Of a stretch of DNA of 64,000 bases, positions 26,926 through 37,487 are shown in pieces. The notes below the pieces were generated by a model, which saw nothing but the letters and a program-made list of their open reading frames with translations, did not search any database and had not been told where the DNA came from. The translations under genes and the position numbers were made by a program. The stretch covers positions 434,001 through 498,000 of the forward strand of contig NZ_JAKCLJ010000001.1 of assembly GCF_021412565.1 (NCBI RefSeq). Reading direction: 5' to 3'. The number at the start of each line of letters is the position of its first letter. Position 1 is the stretch's first letter. Source of the stretch: Shewanella sp. AS1 (lineage in GTDB: Bacteria > Pseudomonadota > Gammaproteobacteria > Enterobacterales > Shewanellaceae).

Positions 26926-27468
26926 ATGTTAGCGAGACTTCATAGTGACCATAAGCATATCGCGATACTGTTAAAGCTATTAAATAACAAACAGGAAAGG
27001 TTAGAAAAGGGTGAAGTTGTCAACTTTAATCTCATTCGAGATGTTGTCGAATATATGCAAAGTTACGCCGAACATAGTCATCATCCTCTGGAAGATTTGA
27101 TAAACGATTTTTATAGTCAGGCTTATCCGGCCGAGATGCTTGATAGAAAGTTAGCTCAAGAGCATGAGACGTTAAGCGAAAACTCTTCCCAGTTAATGGC
27201 AACTCTTAACCTTATCCTTAGCGATGTTCCGGTTCAGATAGAACAATTAAATCAGACGATTAAAGATTATGTTTCAATGCAGAAGGCTCATATGCTCTAT
27301 GAGGAAGAGGTTATCTTTCCCATGTGGCAACAGGGGTTTAGCGAACAGGATTGGCAGGTGCTGAATGCAAAATGCCAGGAGCGACTGATAAGTGATCCGC
27401 TCTTTAGCGATGATGACAATCTGGTGTTTGAAGAGCTGCGAGAATATATCGCCAAAGCGGAAGAGTAA
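26926..27468 (+). CDS. Hemerythrin HHE cation-binding domain protein
   Basis: 180-aa four-helix protein of the hemerythrin/HHE family. Iron-ligand motifs: LHSDHKHIAIL, YAEHSHHPLEDLI, LAQEHETL, and KAHMLYEEEVIFPMW. Members bind a di-iron centre and have been linked to oxygen or NO sensing and iron-sulfur repair; the specific role here is unknown. ATG 26926 is preferred (GGGGGTGACG directly before); ATG 26914 adds four residues. Monocistronic, with a terminator at 27561. Confidence 0.85.
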   Translation: MLARLHSDHKHIAILLKLLNNKQERLEKGEVVNFNLIRDVVEYMQSYAEHSHHPLEDLINDFYSQAYPAEMLDRKLAQEHETLSENSSQLMATLNLILSDVPVQIEQLNQTIKDYVSMQKAHMLYEEEVIFPMWQQGFSEQDWQVLNAKCQERLISDPLFSDDDNLVFEELREYIAKAEE

Positions 27469-27560
27469 GTAAGCCTTTACCCTAATGCACTTGAACCAAT
27501 GCGCCCGAGCCAATGCTCCTGAGAATGCTATTGCGGTGCTTAACTTAAGACTCCAGGCAT

Positions 27561-27597
27561 AAAAAATCCGATATCTCAAAGGTATCGGATTTTTGTT
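27561..27597. terminator. Terminator between hemerythrin gene and DUF3545 gene
   Basis: AAAAATCCGATA - 9 nt - TATCGGATTTTT, perfect 12-bp arms between converging genes. Confidence 0.9.
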
Positions 27598-27618
27598 TCT
27601 AAAGAGAAGGAGCAGTCT

Positions 27619-27810
27619 TTAGATTAGGAGGTTGTCAAAATCACATTCGAAAGAACTGTCGATATCCTGTAGCTCTTTAAGTAAACGGTGTTTTTCCTTA
27701 ATCGCCTCAATTTCACGCCACTTTCGCTTCTTGTTTGAGCCTCGAGAACGACTGTTGGGTCTTTCAATGACGGTATCATCTAGCGCACTACCATAATCTA
27801 ATCGATTCAT
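27619..27810 (-). CDS. DUF3545-family small protein
   Basis: 63 aa, highly charged, with a central basic stretch and predicted helix (KKRKWREIEAIKEKHRLLKE) followed by an acidic end (DIDSSFECDFDNLL), the pattern of the DUF3545 family restricted to marine gammaproteobacteria. An ideal Shine-Dalgarno (AAAGGAGGTTGCC before ATG) supports translation. Function unknown; size and charge would suit a nucleic-acid or protein-binding accessory factor, which is only inference. Confidence 0.8.
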   Translation of the reverse strand: MNRLDYGSALDDTVIERPNSRSRGSNKKRKWREIEAIKEKHRLLKELQDIDSSFECDFDNLLI

Positions 27811-27980
27811 GGCAACCTCCTTTTAGTGTATTTTTTCTAAACAATTAAATATCACACTTTTATTTTATGGTGCAATAAAAATGTTTCATTTTTGTTAATT
27901 TTTATCGCGAGTAAGATGAATTTTGTGACGGGATTAATAGAATAAAAACATTCTATTTTTTAAGTTATTAATTTTAAAGG

Positions 27981-28004
27981 AAAAGCCAGCAATCGCTGGC
28001 TTTT
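27981..28004 (-). terminator. Terminator after pgi
   Basis: On the minus strand AAAAGCCAGC-GATT-GCTGGCTTTT, just beyond the pgi stop codon. Confidence 0.8.
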
Positions 28005-28037
28005 TACTTTTTGGCTGAAGAGGTGGGTAAGGCCTTT

Positions 28038-29675
28038 TTAGATACTTGCTCGTCTAAATTTATTGATGAGGCCATTGCTGGAAGCGTCCAGTTCGTTGGC
28101 ATCACTATCGGCCTTCAACCTGGCAAGTACATCATTACCTAAGGTTTTTCCTAACTCGACACCCCATTGGTCAAATGAGTTGATATCCCAAATGGCGCCC
28201 TGAACGAAAGTTCTGTGTTCATAGAGGGCGATCAAGGCTCCCAGGGTTCCTGGTGTCAGCTTGTTCATCAATAGGGTGTTGCTTGGTTTGTTACCCGGCA
28301 TCACTTTATGCTTGGCGATTAAGTTTTTTTCTTCATCGCTGAGCTGACTATGGCTCAGTTCTGCTAAGGCTTCCTCATAGGTTCGGCCCTGCATCATGGC
28401 CTGGGTTTGACCGAAGCAGTTCGATGCCAATTGCTGGTGATGCTCACCTAGGGGGTTATGGCTCTGCAGTGGCAGAATAAAGTCTGCCGGAATAAGTGGC
28501 GTGCCCTGATGGATCAGCTGATGGTAAGCATGTTGGCCATTGGTGCCTTCGCCACCCCAGATCACTGGTCCTGTGCTGTAGTTTACTGTTTCACCATTTA
28601 AGGTCACAGACTTGCCGTTACTCTCCATATCAAGCTGCTGAAAGTAGGCCGGCAGGCCGCGCAGGTAATGATCATAGGTTAACACCACATGAGACTGTGC
28701 CTGATGGAAATTGCCATACAGTAAAGAGAACAGCCCCATAATGGCTGGCATGTTTTTCTCTATTGGTGCATGAAGGAAATGTTCATCCATTGCCTTGGCG
28801 CCATCGAGCAGGGCATAGAAGTTGTCCATGCCGATTAACAGGGCGATTGGCAGGCCTATGGCTGACCAGAGGGAGTAACGTCCGCCGACCCAATCCCACA
28901 TAGGGAAGATATTGTCTGCGTCCATACCAAACTCTGTGGCTTTGGTGACATTGGAGGTAACAGCCACGAAGTGTTTAGCCACATCGGCTTGGCAGCCGCC
29001 ATTTGCCAGGAACCAGTCTTTAGCGCTCAGGGTATTGGTCAGGGTTTCCTGGGTGCCGAATGATTTCGATGACATGATGAACAGGGTGGTTTCCGGATTG
29101 ACCAGGCGTAACTTCTCAACCAGGGAGGTGGCATCCACGTTGGCAACAAAGTGGCAGTTAAGCGATGGATTCCAATAGGGGCGCAGTGCCTGAGTTACAA
29201 TCTTAGGGCCGAGGAAAGAGCCACCTATGCCAATGGCGACGATATCAGTGATTTTCTTGCCTGTGTAACCCAGCCATTGGCCTGAGGTCACGGCGTCAAC
29301 AAACTTGGCCATCTTAGCCTGGGTCTGTTTGACTTCGGGGACAATATTGATGCCGTCGACACGAATATCCTGATCGGAGTTTGCGCGCAGTGCCGTGTGT
29401 AATACTGCGCGTTTCTCGGTGTTATTGATGATTTCACCCTTGAACATCGCCTGGATCTTGGCCGTCAGATTGCACTCTTCTGCTAGGGATACCAGGAGTT
29501 TCAGGGTTTCGTCTGTGGCGCGGTTTTTAGAATAATCTAAAAATAAACCGCAAGCCGATAGCGACATCTTATCGAAGCGTTCGCTATCAGATTCAAACAA
29601 GGTACGCATATGGGGCAGCTTGGCACTGTGCTGCTCAAGCTGAGGCCATAAGGTACTTTGGGTTAACTTTGTCAT
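28038..29675 (-). CDS. pgi: Glucose-6-phosphate isomerase
   Basis: 545-aa phosphoglucose isomerase interconverting glucose-6-P and fructose-6-P. Signatures: [21 protein letters not shown] (phosphosugar loop), [16 protein letters not shown] (SIS domain), [36 protein letters not shown] (catalytic Glu/His region) and [13 protein letters not shown]. Second gene after tal with only 14 bp between, so one operon linking glycolysis/gluconeogenesis with the pentose phosphate pathway. Confidence 0.98.
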   Translation of the reverse strand: MTKLTQSTLWPQLEQHSAKLPHMRTLFESDSERFDKMSLSACGLFLDYSKNRATDETLKLLVSLAEECNLTAKIQAMFKGEIINNTEKRAVLHTALRANSDQDIRVDGINIVPEVKQTQAKMAKFVDAVTSGQWLGYTGKKITDIVAIGIGGSFLGPKIVTQALRPYWNPSLNCHFVANVDATSLVEKLRLVNPETTLFIMSSKSFGTQETLTNTLSAKDWFLANGGCQADVAKHFVAVTSNVTKATEFGMDADNIFPMWDWVGGRYSLWSAIGLPIALLIGMDNFYALLDGAKAMDEHFLHAPIEKNMPAIMGLFSLLYGNFHQAQSHVVLTYDHYLRGLPAYFQQLDMESNGKSVTLNGETVNYSTGPVIWGGEGTNGQHAYHQLIHQGTPLIPADFILPLQSHNPLGEHHQQLASNCFGQTQAMMQGRTYEEALAELSHSQLSDEEKNLIAKHKVMPGNKPSNTLLMNKLTPGTLGALIALYEHRTFVQGAIWDINSFDQWGVELGKTLGNDVLARLKADSDANELDASSNGLINKFRRASI

Positions 29676-29689
29676 TGTTCCTCCTGAAC

Positions 29690-30646
29690 TTAACCTTGTA
29701 GCTGAGCTGTCAGCATCTGCTCCAGTTTCTCTTGGTCTATGGCAAAGTTACGGATCCCTTCGGCTAATTTCTCAACCGCCATGGCATCTTGGTTGAACTC
29801 CCAGCGGAACTGGGCTTCTGTCATTGCTGCGCCCGGTGCGACAACTTCGGTTGTTGCGTGGAGCTTTTGTACCACAGGGGCACTAGAGTTAGCCAGCTCT
29901 TCGAGCAGCCCAGGGCCGATAGTGAGACGATCACAACCGGCAAGTTCCATGATCTCGCCTGTATTGCGGAAGCTGGCTCCCATCACAACGGTATTAAAGC
30001 CATGGCGCTTGTAGTAGTTGTAGATGTTGGTTACCGAAACGACACCAGGATCTTCATTGGCTGCATAATCAAGCCCAGTGTCTTTTTTATACCAATCGAG
30101 AATTCGGCCAACAAAAGGTGAGATAAGGTAAACACCAGCTTCGGCGCAGGCACGGGCCTGAGCAAAACAGAAGAGCAGAGTCAGGTTACAGTTGATACCT
30201 TCCTGTTCCAGCTGTTTAGCCGCACAGATCCCTTCCCAAGTTGAAGCCAGTTTGATCAGGATGCGAGATTTATCTATGCCCGCTTCTTGGTAAAGCTTGA
30301 TGAGTTTATGAGCTTTCTCTATTGAAGCGGCTTTGTCGAATGAGAGCCTGGCATCCACTTCGGTAGAGATGCGACCTGGAACAATTTTTAAGATCTCGAC
30401 ACCGATATTGACAGCTAACTTATCACCTGCATCTTCTACTTGCTGAGCGAGGTCATCACTCTGGCCTTTAGCCCATTCGATAGCGTTATCGATCAGGTGT
30501 TGATATTCAGGGATTTGGGCTGCTTTTAGGATTAGCGATGGATTGGTGGTGGCATCTTCTGGGTGATAACGCTTAATCGCTTCAATATCACCGGTATCGG
30601 CAACTATGGTAGTGAGTGACTTAAATTGTTCGAGTGTATTGGCCAT
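29690..30646 (-). CDS. tal: Transaldolase
   Basis: 318-aa class I aldolase-fold transaldolase of the TalB type. Schiff-base lysine lies in [18 protein letters not shown]; other signatures are [53 protein letters not shown] and [11 protein letters not shown]. First gene of a tal-pgi operon. With the phosphoketolase gene nearby, the region handles F6P, E4P and X5P flux, including E4P needed by DAHP synthase. Confidence 0.97.
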   Translation of the reverse strand: MANTLEQFKSLTTIVADTGDIEAIKRYHPEDATTNPSLILKAAQIPEYQHLIDNAIEWAKGQSDDLAQQVEDAGDKLAVNIGVEILKIVPGRISTEVDARLSFDKAASIEKAHKLIKLYQEAGIDKSRILIKLASTWEGICAAKQLEQEGINCNLTLLFCFAQARACAEAGVYLISPFVGRILDWYKKDTGLDYAANEDPGVVSVTNIYNYYKRHGFNTVVMGASFRNTGEIMELAGCDRLTIGPGLLEELANSSAPVVQKLHATTEVVAPGAAMTEAQFRWEFNQDAMAVEKLAEGIRNFAIDQEKLEQMLTAQLQG

Positions 30647-30848
30647 GAAAATTACATCCTTTCTAATCTGCAGCTTGTGTTATTTACTAACGCTATTAGA
30701 CGCGATCTTGGCATATTTTCCAACCATAAGTGAAAAAAAATTACCAAAAAGTTACTTTGTGTCAGTAAATTCCTGCTGTGCTTGACTCTCTTAATATGCT
30801 TGGTTTCACTTCTAAAGTGTAAAGTATAACTTTATTGTCCGAATTGGA

Positions 30849-30880
30849 AAAAAATCGCTGCTGTGCAACGATTTTTACAA
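30849..30880 (-). terminator. Terminator after ompA-like gene
   Basis: Minus strand AAAAATCG-11 nt-CGATTTTT followed by further T residues. Confidence 0.7.
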
Positions 30881-30901
30881 GTGCGGCCAAGGTCATAAAA
30901 A

Positions 30902-32005
30902 TTACTTTAATATCGGTTTTTTCATTTCACCACTGACATGAGCCTCAATCCGGCGGTTAACGCTATGGGCTTGTGGATTATTGCCTTGCGCTACTGGTTG
31001 GGTTACGCCGTATCCCTTTGCCGTGATGCGCTCGCCAGTGATACCGTATTTTTCTATCAACATATTCCTGACTGCATTAGCCCGGCGATCCGAGAGTTGC
31101 ATATTGTAATCGGGATCCCCGATATTCGATGAGTGGCCGGCAAGTTCGACCACGACCCGTTCATTTTCTTTCATGTAGCTGGCCAGCTTATCCAGTTCGT
31201 CGTGATGCTCCTCTTTGATCACATCTGAATCATTCTCAAAGTTGATATGATCCAATTGAAAATCGACTGTTCCCTCGACGAAGTGATACTGGGTACATCC
31301 CATGGCATCGGTCAAGTGAGTGGCTGGGGTGTCTGGACATTGATCCTGCTCGTTATTGACGCCGTCGTTATCATCATCCATAGGGGCCATGGCAGCTGGC
31401 GCTGGCTCTGATGTATAACTGCCAAAACGCCACAGTAGGGCTAAGCCGTAGTAGTTACTCTCCATCTCCAGCGTGTTCCACACGGTTTCATCAAGATTTT
31501 CATAGCGACGGTATTTGGCTTGCACCTTGAGGTTGTCTGTTATCTGATAACCAAGGCCGACCCCAATATAGGGGGCGATACCGTTATCGCTGTAATATTC
31601 GCTGCCCCACTGTTTATTGTTATAGATAAGGTAGTGCATTGCCCCAGCTTCAGCCGAAAATGTGAATCGAGTGAATAGGGGCCAGGAGGTGACCAGCCCG
31701 GCAGCGACGCCATGGGCACCGACATCATTCAGCTTGCCTGAATAATCTGTCCATTCGGCGCGACCGAGTTCACGATAGCCCAGTTCGACACTAAAGTTGT
31801 CGCTAAACAGGTAGCCGGCGAACAGATCCCAGGCGTAGGGCTCATCTTCGCCACACTCTCTCATGGTTTTCTGATCGCAGTTAGGCTCATAGTTATTGAG
31901 TCCAAGACCGGCCCCAAGATACCAGGGGCTGAGTTCCTGAGCGGCTTGAGCCGAAAAGGGAAGTGCACAGACTAATAGCATGGCTTGTAATTTATTGTTC
32001 ATCAT
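30902..32005 (-). CDS. ompA: OmpA-family outer-membrane protein
   Basis: 367-aa porin-like protein: signal peptide (MNNKLQAMLLVCALPFSAQA), eight-stranded OmpA beta-barrel (~20-205), a short calcium-binding thrombospondin-3-type linker (DDDNDGVNNEQDQCPDTPATHL), and a C-terminal OmpA peptidoglycan-binding domain (~255-360, with AGHSSNIGDPDYNMQLSDRRANAVRNML and NRRIEAHV). Anchors outer membrane to peptidoglycan. Start assigned to the ATG pair at 32005/32002 after AAAAGGATTT; the longer reading frame to 32047 has no signal-peptide logic. Monocistronic. Confidence 0.9.
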   Translation of the reverse strand: MMNNKLQAMLLVCALPFSAQAAQELSPWYLGAGLGLNNYEPNCDQKTMRECGEDEPYAWDLFAGYLFSDNFSVELGYRELGRAEWTDYSGKLNDVGAHGVAAGLVTSWPLFTRFTFSAEAGAMHYLIYNNKQWGSEYYSDNGIAPYIGVGLGYQITDNLKVQAKYRRYENLDETVWNTLEMESNYYGLALLWRFGSYTSEPAPAAMAPMDDDNDGVNNEQDQCPDTPATHLTDAMGCTQYHFVEGTVDFQLDHINFENDSDVIKEEHHDELDKLASYMKENERVVVELAGHSSNIGDPDYNMQLSDRRANAVRNMLIEKYGITGERITAKGYGVTQPVAQGNNPQAHSVNRRIEAHVSGEMKKPILK

Positions 32006-32166
32006 CAAATCCTTTTCTCCCAGATAGTTTTTAGTCGCTAAAAACATGCTGACACTGAGTGAAGAACCCTTTTGCTATTATTGCCAGCATTAGTAGTATC
32101 TGATGTAAACCGAAATATTTCCAATAAGGGGGCAGCTTTTTTGCCCCCGCAGGGTGGAGAACCAAT

Positions 32167-32198
32167 AAAAAAGGTGCTTTATAAAAAGCACCTTTTTT
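32167..32198 (-). terminator. Terminator after phosphoketolase gene
   Basis: AAAAAAGGTGCTTT-ATAA-AAAGCACCTTTTTT; symmetrical, so it works on either strand. Confidence 0.9.
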
Positions 32199-32222
32199 GG
32201 GTTTTACTTTGGGGTTAACCCA

Positions 32223-34586
32223 TTATCGAGTCCAGTTCCAATTTTCGATATTGCTCGGGTCGACACCGTTGGCCTTGATATAGTTTCTGTGGTCAACCAG
32301 GCGTTGCAGCATATCGGTTGTGATGGCGACGTGCTGAGTCTCATCGATAACACCTTGCTGGAACAGCTTATAAGCCATGTCGATCACTAAGTGATAGCGT
32401 GAGGTACCGTTACGCACACCCATATCGAATGGGGTTGTGGTCGAGCCTTCCTCTTCATAGCCTTTGATACGGAATCTATGGCTGCCTTTATAATCGAACA
32501 CTAGCTTCTTAATGGTATTGGGATAGCCGTGATAGTTAAATACCACACCTTTATCTGTGGTGAAGATCTCATCCATGCGCCAGGGCTTGCTCTGGAATTT
32601 AGGACTGCCTAAGCCACTACTGGTCAGTTCGGTCACACTGACAAAACGCACCCGCACCCGAGGCAGTAGTTCTCGCAGCAGTACCAGTGACGCCATACAC
32701 TCCTGAGTCACATAGTCACCACAACCTGCAAGCACCACATCTGGATTTTCATCAGAGGCAAAGTCCCAGATCATCACGCCGTCTTTTACCTGCTGTCTCG
32801 CCTCATCCAGTGTCAGCCATTGAGGCAGCTCTTTCTTACCGGCGGCGATAATGTTGAGTTTATCGCGGTCGGCAAAGGCACGCTCTGTGTAAACCAGAGT
32901 CGTGTTGGCATCGGCTGGCAGATAGGCAGAGATAATCTTCGGATGCTTCTCTAACATGGCGCCGAGGAAAGAGGGGTTTTGGTGTGAGTAACCGTTATGA
33001 TCCTGACGTTCAAGCAGGGAAGATAGAACCACGTTGCAGGCCGGAACCGGCTTGCGGAAATGCACCCCTTGGCTCGCGTAAACATATTTACAGTATTGGT
33101 CGGCCATGGAAGAAACCACTTGTGAGAATGACTCATAGGTGGGGAACATGCCGTGACGCCCAGTAACCGTATAACCGTGTAGCATACCAAACAGCAGGTT
33201 TTCAGAGAGCAGTTCTAATACTCGGCCATCACGGGACATATCTTCATCCCAGCTTTCGATTGGCCATTGCCAGGCGCGATCAGTCTCTTCGAATACAGCC
33301 TGTAACTGGTTAGAGTAAGTTTCGTCTGGACTGAAGATGCGCAGGTTGCGCTGATCCCGGTTGAGCTTGAACGCATCGCGCATCCACTGACCCATTTTCA
33401 ACATAGAGTAGCCACGGGTGCCGCGAGGCGTCTCGGCGCCATAGGCTAAGGTGGTCAGATCCGGCGTTGCCAGTGCACGAACCACTTCGCCGCCATAACT
33501 CAAATGTTGTCTGCCACAGGTGAGTTCTTTGGGTGGCAACAGGGATTGAATATCTTTATCGAACACAATTTGGTTATTGTCATCGATGCTATAAAGTTCA
33601 TGGAACTTGTAGCTAGCAAGCCAGCCGTCTAATGCAGCAAGATGCCCTTTGTCAGTGGCACACTTGTTAACGATCACTTGGTGTGACTCACAGTTGCCTT
33701 CCAGTTTCTTACCATTGTCTTCGGCGACACCTGTCCAGCCTTTGGCCGTGCGCATCAAGATCACTGGCCATTGAGGCTTAACCACGTCCTCACCGCCGCG
33801 GGCACGTTTCTGGATGGCGTTGATCATCTCATAGCTGGTGTCCATGGCTTTAATCATCTGCACATAGACATCTTCTTCTAGCTCGCTGTCCACTATGATG
33901 GGGAAATAACCTAAACCCTTAAATTCAAGCTCAAGTTCTTCATGGCTCATGCGGCCCATGCGGGTCGGGCCTGAGATCTTATAGCCATTGATGTGGACGA
34001 TAGGCAGCACAGCGCCGTTATTGGCCGGGTTGACCAAACGGTTTGCATACCAAGAGGCCGCTAATGGGCCGGTTTCTGATTCACCATCGCCTATCAGTAC
34101 CGCGGCGATAAGGTCTGGATTATCCAGCACGGCTCCCCAGGCAACCGAAAGGGAATAACCCAATTCACCGCCTTCTAGAATTTGGCCAGGTGCTTCGGGG
34201 TTAGCATGTGAAGGGTAGCCATAGGCGGCTGAAAATTTCTTACAAATATCTTCGATGCCAGTCTCGTTATAGGGGATGATGTCTGGATAATAGTGGCTGA
34301 GAGAGCCTTCCATGAAGAGGTTGGCTTGAACGGCGGGGAAACCATGACCAGGGCCGACTAAGTAGAGGAAAGAGCGATTATTTTTCTTGATGAGACGATT
34401 GACGTTAGCGTAGACGAAGTTGATACCCGGACAAGTTCCCCAGTGGCCTAATAGTCTGGGCTTTATATCACCATGTTCCAGTGGGCGTTTGTGTAACACA
34501 TTCTTTTTCAAGTATATTTGTGATGTGGCGAGAAAGTTGGTCGCCCTAACAAATTTCTTGAGTGCAGTTATCTCTTGTTGTGACAT
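32223..34586 (-). CDS. xfp: Xylulose-5-phosphate / fructose-6-phosphate phosphoketolase
   Basis: 787-aa ThDP enzyme splitting X5P or F6P with phosphate to acetyl-P plus G3P or E4P. Signatures: LLGHWGTCPGINFVYAN, GPGHGFPAVQANLFMEGSL, EGGELGYSLSVAWGAV, VLIGDGESETGPLAASWYANRLV (ThDP motif), GRMSHEELE, NGYSHQNPSFLGAML, and ending RNYIKANGVDPSNIENWNW. Start ATG 34586 (MSQQEITALK) preceded by GAGG; the longer frame has no support. No acetate kinase or phosphotransacetylase gene is adjacent. Uncommon in the genus as far as I know, so possibly acquired, but base and codon use look native. Confidence 0.94.
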   Translation of the reverse strand: MSQQEITALKKFVRATNFLATSQIYLKKNVLHKRPLEHGDIKPRLLGHWGTCPGINFVYANVNRLIKKNNRSFLYLVGPGHGFPAVQANLFMEGSLSHYYPDIIPYNETGIEDICKKFSAAYGYPSHANPEAPGQILEGGELGYSLSVAWGAVLDNPDLIAAVLIGDGESETGPLAASWYANRLVNPANNGAVLPIVHINGYKISGPTRMGRMSHEELELEFKGLGYFPIIVDSELEEDVYVQMIKAMDTSYEMINAIQKRARGGEDVVKPQWPVILMRTAKGWTGVAEDNGKKLEGNCESHQVIVNKCATDKGHLAALDGWLASYKFHELYSIDDNNQIVFDKDIQSLLPPKELTCGRQHLSYGGEVVRALATPDLTTLAYGAETPRGTRGYSMLKMGQWMRDAFKLNRDQRNLRIFSPDETYSNQLQAVFEETDRAWQWPIESWDEDMSRDGRVLELLSENLLFGMLHGYTVTGRHGMFPTYESFSQVVSSMADQYCKYVYASQGVHFRKPVPACNVVLSSLLERQDHNGYSHQNPSFLGAMLEKHPKIISAYLPADANTTLVYTERAFADRDKLNIIAAGKKELPQWLTLDEARQQVKDGVMIWDFASDENPDVVLAGCGDYVTQECMASLVLLRELLPRVRVRFVSVTELTSSGLGSPKFQSKPWRMDEIFTTDKGVVFNYHGYPNTIKKLVFDYKGSHRFRIKGYEEEGSTTTPFDMGVRNGTSRYHLVIDMAYKLFQQGVIDETQHVAITTDMLQRLVDHRNYIKANGVDPSNIENWNWTR

Positions 34587-35011
34587 AAAGAACCTCATTA
34601 GTTGTAAGCTAAGAATCAATAAAATCGCATGTAGTCACTATATTTGTTGTTTTATTACAAAAATGTGTTCGGTATCTGATTTTTGTAAACTCAATTAAAC
34701 TGAGTTAACACTAATTAACTTTGGTAAACTCTGAGTTACTACAAGTTAATAATGTAGTCCATTTGTATCTTTGGTGTGACGAGTGTGTCGTTTAAATAGC
34801 CAATTGCGAGCGGGGTCACGTAGGTATTTTTGGTAGATGTGTTATTTTGATGGGTTCAATAGCAAAGGGACGCAGTTATCGCATGCTTGAAGGTCAGTCT
34901 TAAGGTATTAATCTTCTGTTATTTTTAGAACAAAATGGAAACATATTAACAATTAATTATTTTAGCTGAATCCATTTTCAGTTAACTCATTTGAAGAGAG
35001 AAGCAAAAGTT
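34587..35011. other. Divergent intergenic region between phosphoketolase and alanine symporter genes
   Basis: AT-rich, no ORF. A perfect inverted repeat AACTCA-7 nt-TGAGTT lies at 34688-34706, about 100 bp upstream of the phosphoketolase start. No other signal recognised. Confidence 0.5.
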
Positions 35012-36463
35012 ATGTTTGAATCATTCGTCAATGTCATTGAGTCGGTTATCGACGCTCTCAATGGCATGTTATGGGGAAGCGTACTGATCTATGTCCTGGT
35101 CTTAGCTGGTCTGTTTTTTACCCTTAGATTAGGTTTTATCCAGTTCAGATTGTTTGGCCACGGGGCTAAGCTTGTTATCCAAGGCAGAGAAAAGACTGAC
35201 GGACTCTCCTCATTCCAGGTTTTTTGTACCTCTATGGCCGCGCGCGTAGGTACAGGCAATATGGCCGGCGTGGCCGTCGCTATTACTGTCGGCGGTGCCG
35301 GTGCGATTTTCTGGATGTGGTTGATAGCCTTGCTGGGCATGGCTACTGCGTTTGTCGAATCCACACTGGCGCAGGTCTATAAAGAGCGTGATAGCGATGG
35401 TCAGTACCGCGGTGGTCCGGCTTACTACATGGAAAAAGGCTTAGGTAAGCGCTGGATGGGCAGCCTGTTTTCTGTGCTGCTGATCATTGCCTTTGGTTTT
35501 GCCTTTAATGCTGCGCAGGCTAATACCATCACAGATGCGCTCAATAATGCCTTTGGTATTGATAAGACGGTGATGGGGCTGATAATCGTGACCATGACAG
35601 GATACATTATTGTCGGTGGCCTGCGAAAAGTGGCTAATGCCTCTGAACTTATCGTGCCGGTAATGGCCGTAGTTTACCTGGCAATCGCCCTGGTTGTCTT
35701 GGTGATGAATATTGAAAAGGTACCCGATGCACTCGTGTTTATCGTCAAGAGCGCCTTTGGCTGGCAAGAGGCTACCGGCGGCATGATGGGCGCCATCATG
35801 GCGGGTGTAGCTCGTGGTCTGTTCTCTAATGAAGCAGGTATGGGCAGCGCGGCCAATATTGCCGCCTCTGCTTCACCTAACCCTAATCATCCTGCCTCTC
35901 AAGGTTTTGTGCAGATGATAGGCGTATTTGTTGACACGCTTGTTATCTGCACCGCATCGGCGGCTATTATTCTGCTGTCTGGGGTATTGGATAATCCTGG
36001 CGATCAGAAAGGGATTGGACTGTTGCAGTTAGCCTTGAGCAATGAGATGGGCGCCTGGTCAACCTACTTTATTTCATTCGCTATCTTGCTGTTTTGTTTC
36101 TCTTCAATCATAGCCAACTACAGCTATGCAGAGAATAACATCCTGTTTTTATGTAAGAGCAAGAAAGTGCTGTATGTGTTCCGCGCGCTGGTTCTGGCTA
36201 TGGTGATGGCGGGCTCGGTTGCCTCATTACAGCTGGTCTGGAACTTTGCAGATGTCTCTATGGGCTTAATGGCGCTGGTGAATATTGCAGCCATCATGAT
36301 GCTTTCTAAAGTCGCCTTTGCGGTGATCAAAGATTATGAGAAGCAGGTGAAGCAAGGTCTGGAGCCCACTTTTGACTCAGCTAAGTTTCCTGGGATCGCT
36401 AACGCCCAGGATGATATCTGGCAAGGGCAGGCGACTGAGCTTCAAGGTGAGTCGCAAAAGTAG
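35012..36463 (+). CDS. Sodium:alanine (or glycine) symporter, AGCS family
   Basis: 483-aa transporter of the alanine-or-glycine:cation symporter family with 10-11 helices. Signatures: LRLGFIQFRLFGHGAKLV, the AGCS motif GTGNMAGVAVAITVGGAGAIFWMW, FVESTLAQVYKERD, GGPAYYMEKGLG, GVARGLFSNEAGMGSAANIAA. Imports alanine/glycine with Na+, in keeping with a marine sodium economy and the Na+-pumping NQR nearby. ATG 35012 is the start; an upstream TTG frame is unlikely. Monocistronic, ended by 36531-36560. Confidence 0.93.
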   Translation: MFESFVNVIESVIDALNGMLWGSVLIYVLVLAGLFFTLRLGFIQFRLFGHGAKLVIQGREKTDGLSSFQVFCTSMAARVGTGNMAGVAVAITVGGAGAIFWMWLIALLGMATAFVESTLAQVYKERDSDGQYRGGPAYYMEKGLGKRWMGSLFSVLLIIAFGFAFNAAQANTITDALNNAFGIDKTVMGLIIVTMTGYIIVGGLRKVANASELIVPVMAVVYLAIALVVLVMNIEKVPDALVFIVKSAFGWQEATGGMMGAIMAGVARGLFSNEAGMGSAANIAASASPNPNHPASQGFVQMIGVFVDTLVICTASAAIILLSGVLDNPGDQKGIGLLQLALSNEMGAWSTYFISFAILLFCFSSIIANYSYAENNILFLCKSKKVLYVFRALVLAMVMAGSVASLQLVWNFADVSMGLMALVNIAAIMMLSKVAFAVIKDYEKQVKQGLEPTFDSAKFPGIANAQDDIWQGQATELQGESQK

Positions 36464-36530
36464 TGCAGTTTTAATCGTAAATTAGCACTAGGCTGTTACG
36501 GCTGAACTGAAATATCAATTAGCACTATCT

Positions 36531-36560
36531 AAAAAACCACGCGCCTTAGCGTGGTTTTTT
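36531..36560 (+). terminator. Terminator after alanine symporter gene
   Basis: AAAAAACCACGC-GCCTTA-GCGTGGTTTTTT, perfect 12-bp arms. Confidence 0.93.
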
Positions 36561-36616
36561 TATGTCAGCATCAGTATGATGGAGCCAATTAACTTGCTCT
36601 TAGTAAAGGATGTTAG

Positions 36617-37390
36617 ATGCTGATTTTAGTCTCTCCAGCCAAGACATTGGATTATGACAATCCCGCCAAAACCGCTGAATATACCCAGCCAGATTTACTT
36701 TCCCACAGTCAGGAGTTGATTCAGGTGTGCCGTGAGTTAACCCCGGCAGATATCGCCTCCCTGATGAAAGTCAGTGATAAGATAGCGGGGCTGAATGCCG
36801 CGCGTTTTGAGTCCTGGACACCAGAGTTTACTCCAAACAATGCTAAGCAGGCGCTGTTTGCTTTTCGCGGTGATGTCTACACAGGCTTAGATGCCGACAG
36901 TTTATCTAAGGCGAGCCTTGAGCGGGCGCAGAAGCAGTTACGCATCTTATCAGGACTTTATGGATTATTGCGGCCACTGGATCTGATGCAGGCCTATCGT
37001 CTGGAGATGGGCACTAAGCTGGCCAATCCTAGAGGTGCTAACCTGTATCAGTTCTGGGGCGAGGTAATCACGGATAAGGTAAATCAGGCGTTAGCGGCCC
37101 AGGGCGATGAGATTATTGTGAACCTGGCTTCCAACGAGTATTTCAAATCGGTTAAACCCAAACAGCTGCAAGGGCAGTTGATCACGCCAGTGTTTAAGGA
37201 TAAGAAGAACGGCCAATACAAGGTGATCAGTTTCTTTGCCAAGAAGGCTCGCGGTATGATGGCGCGTTACCTGCTGGATAACAAGGTTAAAGACTATGAT
37301 GGCCTAATTCAGTTTGATACCGGCGGCTACTATTACAGTGAGGCCGAGTCCAGCGTGAATGAGCCAGTCTTCTTGCGTGAAGAGCAATAA
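36617..37390 (+). CDS. yaaA: Peroxide stress protein YaaA (DUF328)
   Basis: 257-aa YaaA/DUF328 protein. Family marks: [72 protein letters not shown], and [15 protein letters not shown]. In E. coli YaaA limits free iron and oxidative DNA damage during H2O2 stress and binds DNA. Monocistronic with the M28 peptidase gene converging on it. Confidence 0.96.
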   Translation: MLILVSPAKTLDYDNPAKTAEYTQPDLLSHSQELIQVCRELTPADIASLMKVSDKIAGLNAARFESWTPEFTPNNAKQALFAFRGDVYTGLDADSLSKASLERAQKQLRILSGLYGLLRPLDLMQAYRLEMGTKLANPRGANLYQFWGEVITDKVNQALAAQGDEIIVNLASNEYFKSVKPKQLQGQLITPVFKDKKNGQYKVISFFAKKARGMMARYLLDNKVKDYDGLIQFDTGGYYYSEAESSVNEPVFLREEQ

Positions 37391-37487
37391 TCAACTTTAA
37401 CCCAAGGGTTTGTTCTTAATAAAATGCCAATCACGCTAAATTTCATAAGTGGTGACTGGCATTTTTTATCGACTCAGCAAAAGAGGT

